Positions 1-8,592 of a stretch of 64,000 bases of DNA are shown in pieces. The notes below the pieces were generated by a model. That model saw only the letters and a list, made by a program, of their open reading frames with translations, did no database searches and was not told the origin of the DNA. The stretch is from M3007 sp965249785 (lineage in GTDB: Bacteria > Bacteroidota > Bacteroidia > Chitinophagales > Saprospiraceae), in the NCBI GenBank assembly GCA_965249785.1, contig CBDFMU010000012.1, positions 372,001 to 436,000 of the forward strand. Direction: 5' to 3'. The first letter of the stretch is position 1; each line of letters opens with the position of its first letter. The position numbers and the translations under genes are program-made.

Positions 1-527
1 TGCAAATGGAAAAGGCCCGCCGACTTGATATCAAAGAGGATATTTATTACGATATAATCCGGCAAAAATCGGCATCCCTGATTGCTGCGGCTTGTTGTGC
101 TGGAGCTACCAGCACTGCGCCCGACCAAGAGACCATTCAGCGAATGTGGCTATTTGGCGAAAAAACGGGGATGGCTTTCCAGATTCGCGACGACCTTTTC
201 GACTTTGGGGCCGACGATATTGGCAAGCCATTGGGCATCGACATCAAAGAAAAAAAGATGACGCTTCCCCTTATCTATACGCTCAATCACAGTGATGCCG
301 CCACCAAAAGGCGCATCCTGCACATTGTAAAAAATGAGAGCCACAAAACGGAAAAGGTAGCCGAAGTGATCCAGTTTGTGCGACAGGGCGGCGGCATTGA
401 GTACGCCCGCGAGGTCATGTATCGCTATCGGCAGGAAGCTTTTGATTTATTGGATCAAGCACCGGATACGCCCGCCCGTCAGGCACTGCATGATTTGCTG
501 GTGTTTGTGACAGAGCGCAAGAAGTAG
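1..527 (+). CDS. Polyprenyl diphosphate synthase, C-terminal part (5' end outside window)
   Basis: The reading frame is open from the first base, so the N-terminal half with the first aspartate-rich motif lies upstream. The visible ~174 residues hold the second aspartate-rich motif (DDLFD, residues 62-66 counted from the Met at base 6), followed by GKPLGIDIKEKKMTLPL, typical of trans-isoprenyl diphosphate synthases. These enzymes add isopentenyl units to an allylic diphosphate, giving the side chain of quinones or other polyprenyl products. The family is clear. Product chain length, and so the choice between ispB- and ispA-like names, cannot be judged from this part. Confidence 0.9.
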   Translation, partial: QMEKARRLDIKEDIYYDIIRQKSASLIAAACCAGATSTAPDQETIQRMWLFGEKTGMAFQIRDDLFDFGADDIGKPLGIDIKEKKMTLPLIYTLNHSDAATKRRILHIVKNESHKTEKVAEVIQFVRQGGGIEYAREVMYRYRQEAFDLLDQAPDTPARQALHDLLVFVTERKK

Positions 528-588
528 ATATAAGCATCTAATGCGAATGATGCGTTTGGTTGAGTAAGTATGTGAATGCTAAGCACTT

Positions 589-690
589 AGACCTGTCAGG
601 TTTTTGAAACCTGATGTACGCCTTAGAGTTTTAACCCTTATAAACGCCCTAAAGTTTCGACCTTTGTTCTTTGACAGATTGACAGATTTT
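589..690. repeat. Left terminal inverted repeat of the rve-type IS
   Basis: Its reverse complement matches 1870-1962 along its length except for a 9-nt insertion (ttgaaacct) near the outer end and a few substitutions. The outer 17 nt (584-600, starting just outside the repeat) recur inverted at 38338-38354. Confidence 0.85.
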
Positions 691-704
691 TAATTGTTTC
701 ACTG

Positions 705-1922
705 ATGGGACAAGCCACTAGTTTACTTGTGCGCGAGCGCATCCAGGTGTTGCGCAGCGAAGGCAGCACTTTACAAAGTATCAGTCAGGAACTTGGAGTT
801 CCGTACGGCACGGTAAAGCATTTATGTCGTCGTTTACGCAAGTTGGGTCCATCAGTTCTGGCTCCTGACTATGCCAAATGCGGTCGCCGAGGGGTGGAGC
901 GTGGTGAGAGCCGCAAAGCAGCGGCACTGCAACAACGCACGACCCATCCGCTGTGGGGTGCACCGCGCATCCACGTGGAGATGCAGCAGACCGGGGAGCA
1001 TCCCCCTTGCATACGCACCTTGCAAAAATGGTTTCGGCAGGCGGGTGCCTACCGTCCTCGTCGCCAAGGCGCAGAGCCAGCCATTGGGCGCGCCCGGGCA
1101 GTACACAATATTTGGGAAGTGGATGCCAAGGAACATCTGGTGTTGAGCGACGGCAGCCCGGGCTGTTACCTGACGATAGGGGACGAAAAGAGTGGGGGCT
1201 GGCTGGAGGCACCCGTTTTCCCCCTATGACCGCATCAGTCAGGTACCAGCGGCAGAAATTCAGGTAGCCTTGTGCCGAATTTTTGAACGCCGCAACAAAC
1301 CTGGTGCCTTTCGGGTGGACAACGGTGAGCCATTTGGGTCCCCTCTAATGATACGCCACCCCCACTCGCCCTGTGGCTTATCGGCCACGACGTGGATATG
1401 ATTTGGAACAAGCCGCGCTGCCCACAAATGAACGGCGTGGTGGAGCATTTGCAGGATACATCCAGTCGTTGGGCCGAAGTGAATACTTGTCCGTCTTGCG
1501 AAGTATTGCAACAAAGGCTTGATCGGGAGGCACATATCCAGCGCAGCGTCTTTCCAGTGAGCCGACTGGGCAACCAAACCCGGCTCGAAGCCTTCCCGCA
1601 ACTCGAAAAAAGCGATCGTATATGGGAACCCACTGCCTTTTGTGCGCAAAGAATTTATGACTTTTTGGCCAGGAAAATCTTCTCCCGAAAAGTGGCTGTT
1701 AGTGGCCAAATTAAGCACTTCGGACAAAGGTTCACCGTAGGTACCTCCTTCAAAGGATTGGTCGTACAGGTCAAGTTGAATGCACAAAGCCTGGAATGGG
1801 AGATGTATCACGACTATCTAGTCATCAAAAAATGCACCGCACTGCCTGCCCTCAGTACCGAGCGAATACAAAATCTGTCAGTCTATCAAAGAACGAAGGT
1901 CGAAACTTTGGGGCGTTTATAA
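705..1922 (+). pseudogene. DDE transposase (integrase core), two compensating frameshifts
   Basis: An N-terminal helix-turn-helix (STLQSISQELGVPYGTVK) is followed by an integrase core. The first Asp is in WEVDAKEH, the second in FRVDNGEPFG and the Glu in QMNGVVEHLQ. The frame changes near 1226, in a run of C after gttttc, and changes back near 1352 (the restored frame reads LALWLIGHDVDMIW). Joined, the product would be about 405 residues. One extra base and one compensating loss explain it. Both lie at or near C runs, so sequencing error or programmed slippage cannot be excluded, but decay is the simplest reading. The stop lies inside the right terminal repeat. Confidence 0.75.
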
Positions 1923-1962
1923 GGGTCAAAACTCTAAGGCGTACATCAAACCTGTCAGGTCT
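1870..1962. repeat. Right terminal inverted repeat of the rve-type IS
   Basis: It is the inverted partner of 589-690. It overlaps the 3' end of the transposase reading frame, whose TAA is at 1920-1922. Confidence 0.85.
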
Positions 1963-2176
1963 GGTCACTAATCACTTGAAAATCAGTACTCATTTTTAAC
2001 CCATTATTCGCATATCTAATAGGCTAGTAGTTTCCAAGCACTCATTTCCGTTGGTATTTCCTCCAATGGCCCCTTGTTTATGAAAAGTGGAAGAATGCCT
2101 TTGGCGAATTATGATGCTGACTTCAAGATTTACAAAGAGGTAATAAGCAAAAATATAAGGTAGGAGAAAGCCCGAA

Positions 2177-2184
2177 TACTTTTG
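2177..2184 (+). promoter_or_regulatory. Promoter -7 element (TACTTTTG) for the T9SS protein gene
   Basis: TACTTTTG matches the Bacteroidota consensus TAnnTTTG and lies 35 bp before the start codon at 2219. No convincing -33 TTTG is seen at the expected distance. The rest of 1963-2218 shows nothing else. Confidence 0.5.
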
Positions 2185-2218
2185 TGCGAAGGTTCACAAC
2201 TACTTAAACAACTTTATT

Positions 2219-3238
2219 ATGCGCTTGTTTTTCTTTACACTTTGCTTTTTTATTTCATCTATCACTCTGAATGCTCAAATAGTATTCACTGATAATTTCG
2301 ATGGCGGGCAGACGGTCAGCCAAGGCCTTACGTTCAGTTCCTGGGTAGGCAATACCACCTTTTTTGCCGGTGTCACTGGTCAGGCATTAGCTGCTACGGG
2401 ACCCTACCCAAGAACTTTCACGCTGACGCTTAATCTTGATGGTCAAACTGGTGGGAGTATAAGCAACTTGTCTTTTCAAGCACGTCGCTCTAGCACTGGC
2501 CCAACTGGTATTGCCGTGATAGTTAATGGTACTCCTTTTAGCGTCAGTGGTGCAGCTGGCAATGGCAGCTTCTCTCCCGTAAGTGCAACAGGAAATTCTA
2601 CGATTCCTACGGGTGGACCAATCACCGTGGACATAACATTTTCGTCTGGTGTTAGCACTGGTACTATTCGGATTGACGATTTTTCTATTTCGGGCGCTCT
2701 GCCCATTGAGCTTTTATCTTTCCACGCTAAAGCATCTGATAATTCCGTCCTTCTTTCCTTCGCTACTGCTATCGAACTTAACAATGCATACTTTTCCATC
2801 GAGCGCAGTCAGGATGGTGTTCGCTTCGAAACAATTGGCCAAGTGAATGGGGCTGGTACTTCTACGGTAAAACAAGATTACCTCTTCACCGATAAACAGC
2901 CCCTAAAAGGCACTAACTTCTATCGCTTCAAGCAGGTAGATTTCGATGGGCAGTTTTCTTATAGCCCGGTAGTATTGGTTAAAACTGGCCAAATCGGTGG
3001 GCTGAGCTTGTTTCCGCAGCCAGCCCTGGACCAGCTTCGTGTAGTACTCGAGCCGTCTACTGTGGACGCTACAGATTGGCAAGTTTATGACTTCGCGGGT
3101 CGCTTAGTACAATCCGGTAAGCTGGAAGCCGAATCTACCAATTTCGAGATCAGCACATCTGCCTTGATGGAAGGGACTTATGTGTTACGCTTATCGAATG
3201 GTCAGCAAGCTATCATTCAGCAGTTCCAGAAGCACTAA
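2219..3238 (+). CDS. T9SS type A sorting domain-containing secreted protein
   Basis: A 339-residue protein with a signal peptide (about residues 1-20, ending in LNAQ). An N-terminal beta-rich domain of unknown type opens with an FTDNFDGG motif (residues ~23-155). A linker typical of Bacteroidota secreted proteins begins LPIELLSFHAK (~160). A C-terminal type IX sorting domain follows (~260-339: FPQPALDQLRV, WQVYDFAGRLV, GTYVLRL). Such proteins are exported by Sec, cross the outer membrane through the T9SS and are attached or released at the cell surface. From LPIEL onward it is closely similar to the next gene (3822-4958), while the N-terminal domains differ. The function of the N-terminal domain is not recognised. 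Confidence 0.85.
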   Translation: MRLFFFTLCFFISSITLNAQIVFTDNFDGGQTVSQGLTFSSWVGNTTFFAGVTGQALAATGPYPRTFTLTLNLDGQTGGSISNLSFQARRSSTGPTGIAVIVNGTPFSVSGAAGNGSFSPVSATGNSTIPTGGPITVDITFSSGVSTGTIRIDDFSISGALPIELLSFHAKASDNSVLLSFATAIELNNAYFSIERSQDGVRFETIGQVNGAGTSTVKQDYLFTDKQPLKGTNFYRFKQVDFDGQFSYSPVVLVKTGQIGGLSLFPQPALDQLRVVLEPSTVDATDWQVYDFAGRLVQSGKLEAESTNFEISTSALMEGTYVLRLSNGQQAIIQQFQKH

Positions 3239-3268
3239 TTACTGCTAACCACTCCTTTTTGTCTGGTC

Positions 3269-3296
3269 GTCCATTGCTTACAGAAAAGCAATGGAC
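3269..3296 (+). terminator. Intrinsic terminator after the first T9SS gene
   Basis: The perfect 11-bp stem gtccattgctt / aagcaatggac is followed after two bases by cttttc. It sits 30 bp past the stop codon. Confidence 0.75.
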
Positions 3297-3821
3297 GGCT
3301 TTTCATTAAAACTGCTGTTTGAAAGGTCGATTAAGATAAGAATAGTATATTTATAACTTACTATATATCAAATAATTAGTGGAATTCGGGAAAAAAGTTT
3401 GCAAAAAATCTTGGAAAAAGACTTATTTTTGAATAAAGCCTATTGATTTATAGGCAATCAGCATTTTATTTACACAGAGATAATGTTGGATGTGGCACAG
3501 TAGAAAAAAACGGAATACTTTTGTGGCATAATATAAAAGCACTATTGTTTCTTGCAAACATCAATGTGATGAAGGTGGTCTTTTCATTTCCCGCAGGTTT
3601 GATTTTTAGCCAAAAAATACTGCATCCATATTAAGTAGATTGACGCTCTTTTATTGCACTTAATTTTATAATTGATTGAATTTCAATCAATTGAAATTCG
3701 CAAATCCTGTGTAAAAGGCATTAGGGTGCAAGATGCGGATAGTCCTTTAAAAGTAATTATTCACATATCGTCTTTTGACCTTCGCGATTTCGGGATGGCA
3801 AAAGGCGACAACATAAACACC
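3297..3821. other. AT-rich intergenic stretch with one promoter-like site
   Basis: No convincing gene is seen. TACTTTTG at 3516-3523 fits the -7 consensus and could start a long leader for the gene at 3822. The in-frame extension upstream of 3822 does not look like protein and has no signal peptide. Nothing else is recognised. Confidence 0.4.
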
Positions 3822-4958
3822 ATGAAGAAATTTGCCACACTCTTTTTGCTTTGCTTCACCTTTGCCGCTTCTACTTGGGGACAAGTATTGCTCCAATGGA
3901 ACACTTTCGGAAATACCGGTACCGAAACTACCGAGCCTAGCGTTTTTAATGATCCCAACATTTCTGCCACAAGTCTCACCCTGGGCGCAGGTGTAACGGG
4001 CGCAGCCAATTCAAACAGACTAGGGGGTAGCAATTGGTTTGATACCGGCGATACCAACCCTACTACACTTGCGGAATCCGTAACTGGCAATGATTACATC
4101 CAGTTTATCGTTACGACCATTGGGGCTGCATTCACGCCCACCTCATTTGTTTTTAGCTGGGATCATTCGGGTACAGGCCCTAATTCTTTAACTCTCAGGT
4201 CTTCTGTTGATGGTTTTACTGCCGACTTAGGATCTGTAACCGGTTTAGCCGCTTCCCTCACTAGCGGAAATACAATTAACATTTCTGGCCTAACTGGTCT
4301 TTCCGGTGCTATAACCTTTCGTCTCTATGGATACGGTGCTACTGCTGCTGCCGGTACGGGAGGGTTTGATGTAGCCTCTAATGTTGTGAACGTGCAATTG
4401 AATGGTACGACAGTGCTTCCAATTGAGTTGACTAATTTCGCTGCCAAGGTTGTTGACTCAAAAGAAACGGCTCTTTCTTTCTCCACCGCTACCGAACAGA
4501 ACAATGCCTACTTCTCCATTGAACGCAGCCAGGACGGCACTCGTTTCGAGACTATCGGCAAAGTGACTGGTGCTGGTACTTCTACGGTGAAACAAAACTA
4601 TGCCTTCACTGACGAGCGTCCGCTGAAAGGCATCAATTTTTACCGCCTGAAACAGGTAGATTTGGATGGTCAATTTTCGTACAGCCCAGTTGTATCAGTA
4701 AACATTGGCAAAGTAGGTGGTGTGCGCTTATCGCCACAACCCGTGTCGGATCGGTTGAGCGTAGCCCTCGAGCAGCCTGCCGTGGAAGCCGCTACTTGGC
4801 AGGTCTATGATTTCGCTGGTCGTTTGCTGCAATCTGGTGCATTGGAAGCCGAATCTACCAATTTCGAGATCAGCACGGCCATTTTGACGGAAGGCACTTA
4901 CGTGCTGCGTCTGGTGAATGGCCAACAGATCATCACCCAGCAGTTCCAGAAGAACTAA
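3822..4958 (+). CDS. T9SS type A sorting domain-containing secreted protein (paralogue of 2219-3238)
   Basis: The start is set at 3822 because MKKFATLFLLCFTFAASTWG is a clear signal peptide. The longer frame from 3672 adds unrelated residues. The 378-residue product has an N-terminal beta-rich domain unlike its neighbour's (TETTEPSVFNDPNI, then a repetitive Ser/Thr/Gly-rich sheet to ~residue 195). From LPIELTNFAAK it has the same linker and sorting domain as the gene at 2219, with long identical stretches such as ESTNFEIST and FYRxKQVD. This points to duplication of the C-terminal half with a different passenger domain. The passenger function is unknown. Confidence 0.85.
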   Translation: MKKFATLFLLCFTFAASTWGQVLLQWNTFGNTGTETTEPSVFNDPNISATSLTLGAGVTGAANSNRLGGSNWFDTGDTNPTTLAESVTGNDYIQFIVTTIGAAFTPTSFVFSWDHSGTGPNSLTLRSSVDGFTADLGSVTGLAASLTSGNTINISGLTGLSGAITFRLYGYGATAAAGTGGFDVASNVVNVQLNGTTVLPIELTNFAAKVVDSKETALSFSTATEQNNAYFSIERSQDGTRFETIGKVTGAGTSTVKQNYAFTDERPLKGINFYRLKQVDLDGQFSYSPVVSVNIGKVGGVRLSPQPVSDRLSVALEQPAVEAATWQVYDFAGRLLQSGALEAESTNFEISTAILTEGTYVLRLVNGQQIITQQFQKN

Positions 4959-5005
4959 GTAACGTCAATCCCCGATTGACGAAACAAAGGTCTTTCTTCG
5001 TTTAG

Positions 5006-5035
5006 CGGCCCGTTGCTCCTGAGAGCGACGGGCCG
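5006..5035 (+). terminator. Intrinsic terminator after the second T9SS gene
   Basis: The 13-bp perfect stem cggcccgttgctc / gagcgacgggccg with a 4-nt loop is followed directly by six T. Confidence 0.9.
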
Positions 5036-5046
5036 TTTTTTGCTGC

Positions 5047-5122
5047 TTTTGTCATCCTGTCGGGAACTGTCCACGCCGCGATATACGCCGTGACGTGGAC
5101 AGTTCCCGAAAGGATGACAAAA
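5047..5122. repeat. Long inverted repeat, 29-nt arms
   Basis: The arms 5047-5075 and 5094-5122 pair with a single mismatch around an 18-nt centre. The outer part reads ttttgtcatcctg. It lies between two conventional terminators, so it is not needed for termination. It looks like a small non-coding mobile or REP-type element. Confidence 0.8.
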
Positions 5123-5179
5123 CACAGCGTACATAGGAGAGGAACTTATCTTAGTTTAGTAGCAATGGCCAGAACAAAA

Positions 5180-5211
5180 AACGCCCCCGATCCGGTTGGA
5201 TCGGGGGCGTT
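5180..5211 (-). terminator. Intrinsic terminator of infB
   Basis: The 14-bp perfect stem (aacgcccccgatcc and its complement, loop ggtt) is followed on the minus strand by TTTTTGTT. It sits 44 bp past the infB stop. Confidence 0.9.
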
Positions 5212-5255
5212 ACTATTTTTCAGAAAATGAGGTACTTATAACTCATCCCTCATAA

Positions 5256-8200
5256 CTACTTCAATGTCGCTTTCACTTCATTGATGACATACGCTTCAAC
5301 GATGTCGCCGGGCTTCATATCATTGAAGTTCTTGATCGTCAAGCCGCATTCGAGGCCGGCTTTGACCTCTTTCGCGTCTTCTTTAAAGCGTTTGAGCGAA
5401 GCCAGTTCGGCGTGTTGGTTGGCATTGACCGGATAGACCACAATACCATCGCGGATAAGGCGGATGTAGTGATTGCGGCTGATCTTGCCTTCCAGCACAT
5501 AACTGCCGGCCACGGCACCAATCTTCGAGATTTTGTACACCTCGCGGATTTCCACTTGACCAACAATTTCCTCTTCTTTCGTCGGCTCCAACATCCCTTC
5601 GATAGCGGCTTTGATCTCGTTGATAGTCTCGTAAATGATCGAGTACAACTTGATTTCCACGCCTTCTTTCTCGGCCAGTTTGCGAGCCGTAATGGACGGA
5701 CGCACCTGGAAGCCGATGATGATAGCATCCGAAGCCGAAGCCAACATAACGTCGCTGTCCACGATCTGACCAACGGCCTTGTGGATAACGTTGACCTGCA
5801 CTTTGTCGATCGACAATTTGATAAGCGAATCGGTGAGGGCCTCAATAGAACCATCCACGTCGCCTTTGACGATGAGGTTGAGTTCTTTAAAGTTACCCAA
5901 AGCGAGACGACGACCAATTTCGTCGAGGCTGATCCGTTTGCTGGCGCGGTTGGTTTGTTCCCGCATAATCTGCGCCCGCTTGCTGGCGATCTCTTTGGCT
6001 TCCGAATCGGAGGCAGCCACTTTGATCTTTTCACCTGCTTGCGGAGCACCCGGAAGACCAAGCACCAACACCGGAGTAGCCGGTCCAGCTTCCTTGATCT
6101 TCTTGCCGCGCTCATTGAACATGGCTTTCACTTTGCCCGAGAATTCACCAGCGATGATAGGATCACCGTCACGAATTGTACCGTTTTCGACCAGAATTTT
6201 GGTGACATAGCCACGGCCTTTATCCAGCGAGGCTTCGAGTACCGTACCAACTGCCCGACGATCCGGGTTGGCTTTCAATTCCAGCAATTCGGCCTCCAGC
6301 AATACTTTTTCCAGCAGTTTATCCACATTCAGGCCTTTTTTGGCCGAAATGTCCTGGCTTTGATATTTACCGCCCCATTCTTCTACCAGCAAATTCATTT
6401 GTGCCAACTCATTCTTGATACGTTCAGGATCTGAGCCAGCTTTATCAATTTTATTGATAGCAAACACCAGCGGTACCCCGGCAGCCTGCGCGTGGCTAAT
6501 AGCTTCCCGCGTTTGCGGCATGATGCTATCATCAGCAGCAATCACGATGATGGCGATGTCGGTCACCTTAGCACCCCGTGCCCGCATAGCGGTAAAGGCT
6601 TCGTGACCCGGCGTATCCAAGAAGGTGATACGTTTATCCTTCTGGTCACCCACCATTACTTCGTAGGCACCAATGTGCTGAGTGATACCACCCGCTTCGC
6701 CTTCGGCTACATTGGCACTCCGAATAAAATCGAGCAGCGACGTTTTACCGTGGTCAACGTGACCCATAACAGTTACAATAGGCTGGCGTGGTTTCAGGTC
6801 ATCGGGACTATCCACGACATCCTCTTCCACTTCCACCTGCTCCTCTGCGCTAATGAATTGGACCTCAAAGTCAAATTCACTGGCCACCACTTCGATCAAT
6901 TCGGCATCGAGACGCTGATTGATAGAAACGAAAATACCCAAGGCCATACAGGTCTTGATAATGTCGGAAGGCTTGAGGCTCATCATCGAAGCCAGATCCG
7001 ACACGGAGATAAATTCCGTGACCAGCAGCTTCTTTTCGCCTTCAGTGCGCTCTTGAGCGGCCATTTCAGCCCGTTCGCGACGCACATCCCGCTTATCACG
7101 ACGTACTTTCTGGCGTTTGCGGCTGGCTCCGGCACCCATGCGCGCCATTGTCTGGCGGATTTGATCTTCAATATCCTTTTGCGATACCTCTTTGGGGGCA
7201 TCGGGTCGATTACCCATTGGCCCGCGTCCACGGCGATCCGCTACGCTGGCTCCTGCCGCTGGCGATGCTGCTGCATTAGCCGTATTGACGGGCTGCTGCA
7301 CTTTTTTACGGGTACGTTTCCGACGGGAGTCGTTGGCGTTGGCACTACCGCTGCCACTACTTGGTGCTTGCGGAGTACCATCGGCATTGAGTGGCCGGTT
7401 AGTATTATTCTGCCCGCTATTAGCAGGGCGATTGGCATTATTTTGTCCAGCATTTCCCTGCGACGTACCGTTGCGATTGCCGCCCTGGCCACCGCCCGTT
7501 TGTCCGTCACGACGGCCGCCTCGGTTATCCCGGTTACCTCCCTGTTGGCCATCGCGGCGTCCGCCCCGGTTGTCATTAGAAGAGGATTCGGGTTTGGGTT
7601 TGTCAAGGCTAATCCGACCCAGGATTTTCAGACCGCGCAGTTGTGGTGCATCGGCCCGGTAAAATTCGGAATCAGGTGCAGGCGTTTCATCGGCACCCGG
7701 TACCTTTTGAGGAGGAATAGGTGCTGGTGGCGGGGCTGGAGCATTAACCGGCGTTTTTCTTTCCTGTGGCGGAGCGGGTGGCTCTGGCACTTTGGCAACG
7801 ACAGGTTCTGGCGTGGGGGTTTCCACCACAACAGGTTTTTCCTCGACCACAGGGGTCACTGGTTTTGGAGGATTCAAATCTATTCTGCCGATTATTCGGT
7901 TAGTTGGCCGCTCACGATGCGTAGTAAGTTCGGGCTCTTCTTTCCTGGCTATGGTCACTGGCTGCGGTTCCGGTTTGGCTGGCAAAGGCGTTGCTCTCGG
8001 ACCATCCTCGCGGGATGGCAGAAAAGAAGTACGTTGCAAAGGCGCAGACGGCGGAGTGGCAGGGGTTGGAGTAGCGGCAGGGGCAGTAGTAACCGGAGCG
8101 GCGGCACCGTTCGGTTCTTTTTTCAGGACGGGGCGGGCTAATTTGTCCGCTTCCTGCTTGATAGCCAGGTCTTTCTGAAATTCCTGTTGGAGTACGATCA

Positions 8201-8330
8201 GCATCTCGGCCGTAATATCTGCGGTAGGCTTGTCTTCCAGATCGGGGAAGCCTTTGCCATGCAGCGTCTCGACGATGGTGTGTAAACCGACGTTGAACTC
8301 CTTTGCTACCTTAATTAATTTTTGCGCCAT
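5256..8330 (-). CDS. infB: Translation initiation factor IF-2
   Basis: A 1024-residue GTPase that brings formyl-Met-tRNA to the 30S subunit and promotes 50S joining. The G domain has G1 GHVDHGKT (~521-528), G3 DTPGH (~570) and G4 NKID (~624), followed by domains II-IV ending in the C2 initiator-tRNA binding region (ECGLTIKNFNDMKPGD). Residues 1-60 resemble the usual IF2_N module. Residues ~65-400 form a long low-complexity linker, first Pro-rich and then Gly/Arg/Asn/Asp-rich. Such linkers are usual in Bacteroidota IF-2. The gene follows nusA as in the classic rimP-nusA-infB order but has its own promoter and a terminator in front (see 8522-8572). Confidence 0.97.
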   Translation of the reverse strand: MAQKLIKVAKEFNVGLHTIVETLHGKGFPDLEDKPTADITAEMLIVLQQEFQKDLAIKQEADKLARPVLKKEPNGAAAPVTTAPAATPTPATPPSAPLQRTSFLPSREDGPRATPLPAKPEPQPVTIARKEEPELTTHRERPTNRIIGRIDLNPPKPVTPVVEEKPVVVETPTPEPVVAKVPEPPAPPQERKTPVNAPAPPPAPIPPQKVPGADETPAPDSEFYRADAPQLRGLKILGRISLDKPKPESSSNDNRGGRRDGQQGGNRDNRGGRRDGQTGGGQGGNRNGTSQGNAGQNNANRPANSGQNNTNRPLNADGTPQAPSSGSGSANANDSRRKRTRKKVQQPVNTANAAASPAAGASVADRRGRGPMGNRPDAPKEVSQKDIEDQIRQTMARMGAGASRKRQKVRRDKRDVRRERAEMAAQERTEGEKKLLVTEFISVSDLASMMSLKPSDIIKTCMALGIFVSINQRLDAELIEVVASEFDFEVQFISAEEQVEVEEDVVDSPDDLKPRQPIVTVMGHVDHGKTSLLDFIRSANVAEGEAGGITQHIGAYEVMVGDQKDKRITFLDTPGHEAFTAMRARGAKVTDIAIIVIAADDSIMPQTREAISHAQAAGVPLVFAINKIDKAGSDPERIKNELAQMNLLVEEWGGKYQSQDISAKKGLNVDKLLEKVLLEAELLELKANPDRRAVGTVLEASLDKGRGYVTKILVENGTIRDGDPIIAGEFSGKVKAMFNERGKKIKEAGPATPVLVLGLPGAPQAGEKIKVAASDSEAKEIASKRAQIMREQTNRASKRISLDEIGRRLALGNFKELNLIVKGDVDGSIEALTDSLIKLSIDKVQVNVIHKAVGQIVDSDVMLASASDAIIIGFQVRPSITARKLAEKEGVEIKLYSIIYETINEIKAAIEGMLEPTKEEEIVGQVEIREVYKISKIGAVAGSYVLEGKISRNHYIRLIRDGIVVYPVNANQHAELASLKRFKEDAKEVKAGLECGLTIKNFNDMKPGDIVEAYVINEVKATLK

Positions 8331-8521
8331 GCAGTAATTTTTCCTGCTTTATTGAAAAAGTTTGAATGGATCGCGCCCGCGGGGAAACGCGTAATTGCCG
8401 CTAAGTAATGCCGTCTAGAAAGCTAAGTCGATTTAATTTGAAAAAACAAGAAAGAGCTTGTCCCTATCCCGTTGTACTCCCTTTAAAAAGGGAGCAAAAA
8501 TGCTTTTTACTTAAAGCCCCG

Positions 8522-8529
8522 CAAAGATA
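8522..8529 (-). promoter_or_regulatory. Promoter -7 element (TATCTTTG) for infB
   Basis: Reading the minus strand, TATCTTTG follows directly after the nusA terminator. The resulting infB leader would be ~185 nt and contains a small hairpin (ctcccttt / aaagggag, 8479-8496). Confidence 0.6.
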
Positions 8530-8536
8530 CAATAAA

Positions 8537-8572
8537 AAGTGGTGGGGAAAACTAGCGTTTGCCCCACCACTT
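8537..8572 (-). terminator. Intrinsic terminator of nusA
   Basis: The 11-bp perfect stem aagtggtgggg / ccccaccactt is followed by TTTTTATT on the minus strand, 21 bp past the nusA stop. Confidence 0.85.
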
Positions 8573-8592
8573 GTCAATATATTGCGAATGTT

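Larger units (their letters stand above)
589..1962 (+). mobile_element. Decayed IS with ~95-nt terminal inverted repeats (rve/DDE transposase, IS481/ISNCY-like)
   Basis: The ends 589-690 and 1870-1962 are inverted copies of each other with few mismatches and one 9-nt insertion in the left copy. The outermost bases are agacctgtcagg on the left and cctgtcaggtct on the right. The element is about 1.37 kb and holds one transposase gene broken by two frameshifts. No clean target duplication is visible. The right repeat contains the last ~17 codons of the transposase gene. Terminal repeats this long are unusual for IS481, so the family assignment is tentative. Confidence 0.8.

Noticed and set aside
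3443..3634. 63-codon frame between the two T9SS genes
   Set aside because: It has no signal peptide consistent with its neighbours, no homologous motif and AT-rich composition. It is likely chance.
6492..8141. 549-codon open frame antisense to infB
   Set aside because: It lies over the infB low-complexity linker and G domain, where strong codon bias of the real gene keeps other frames open. It shows no family motifs.
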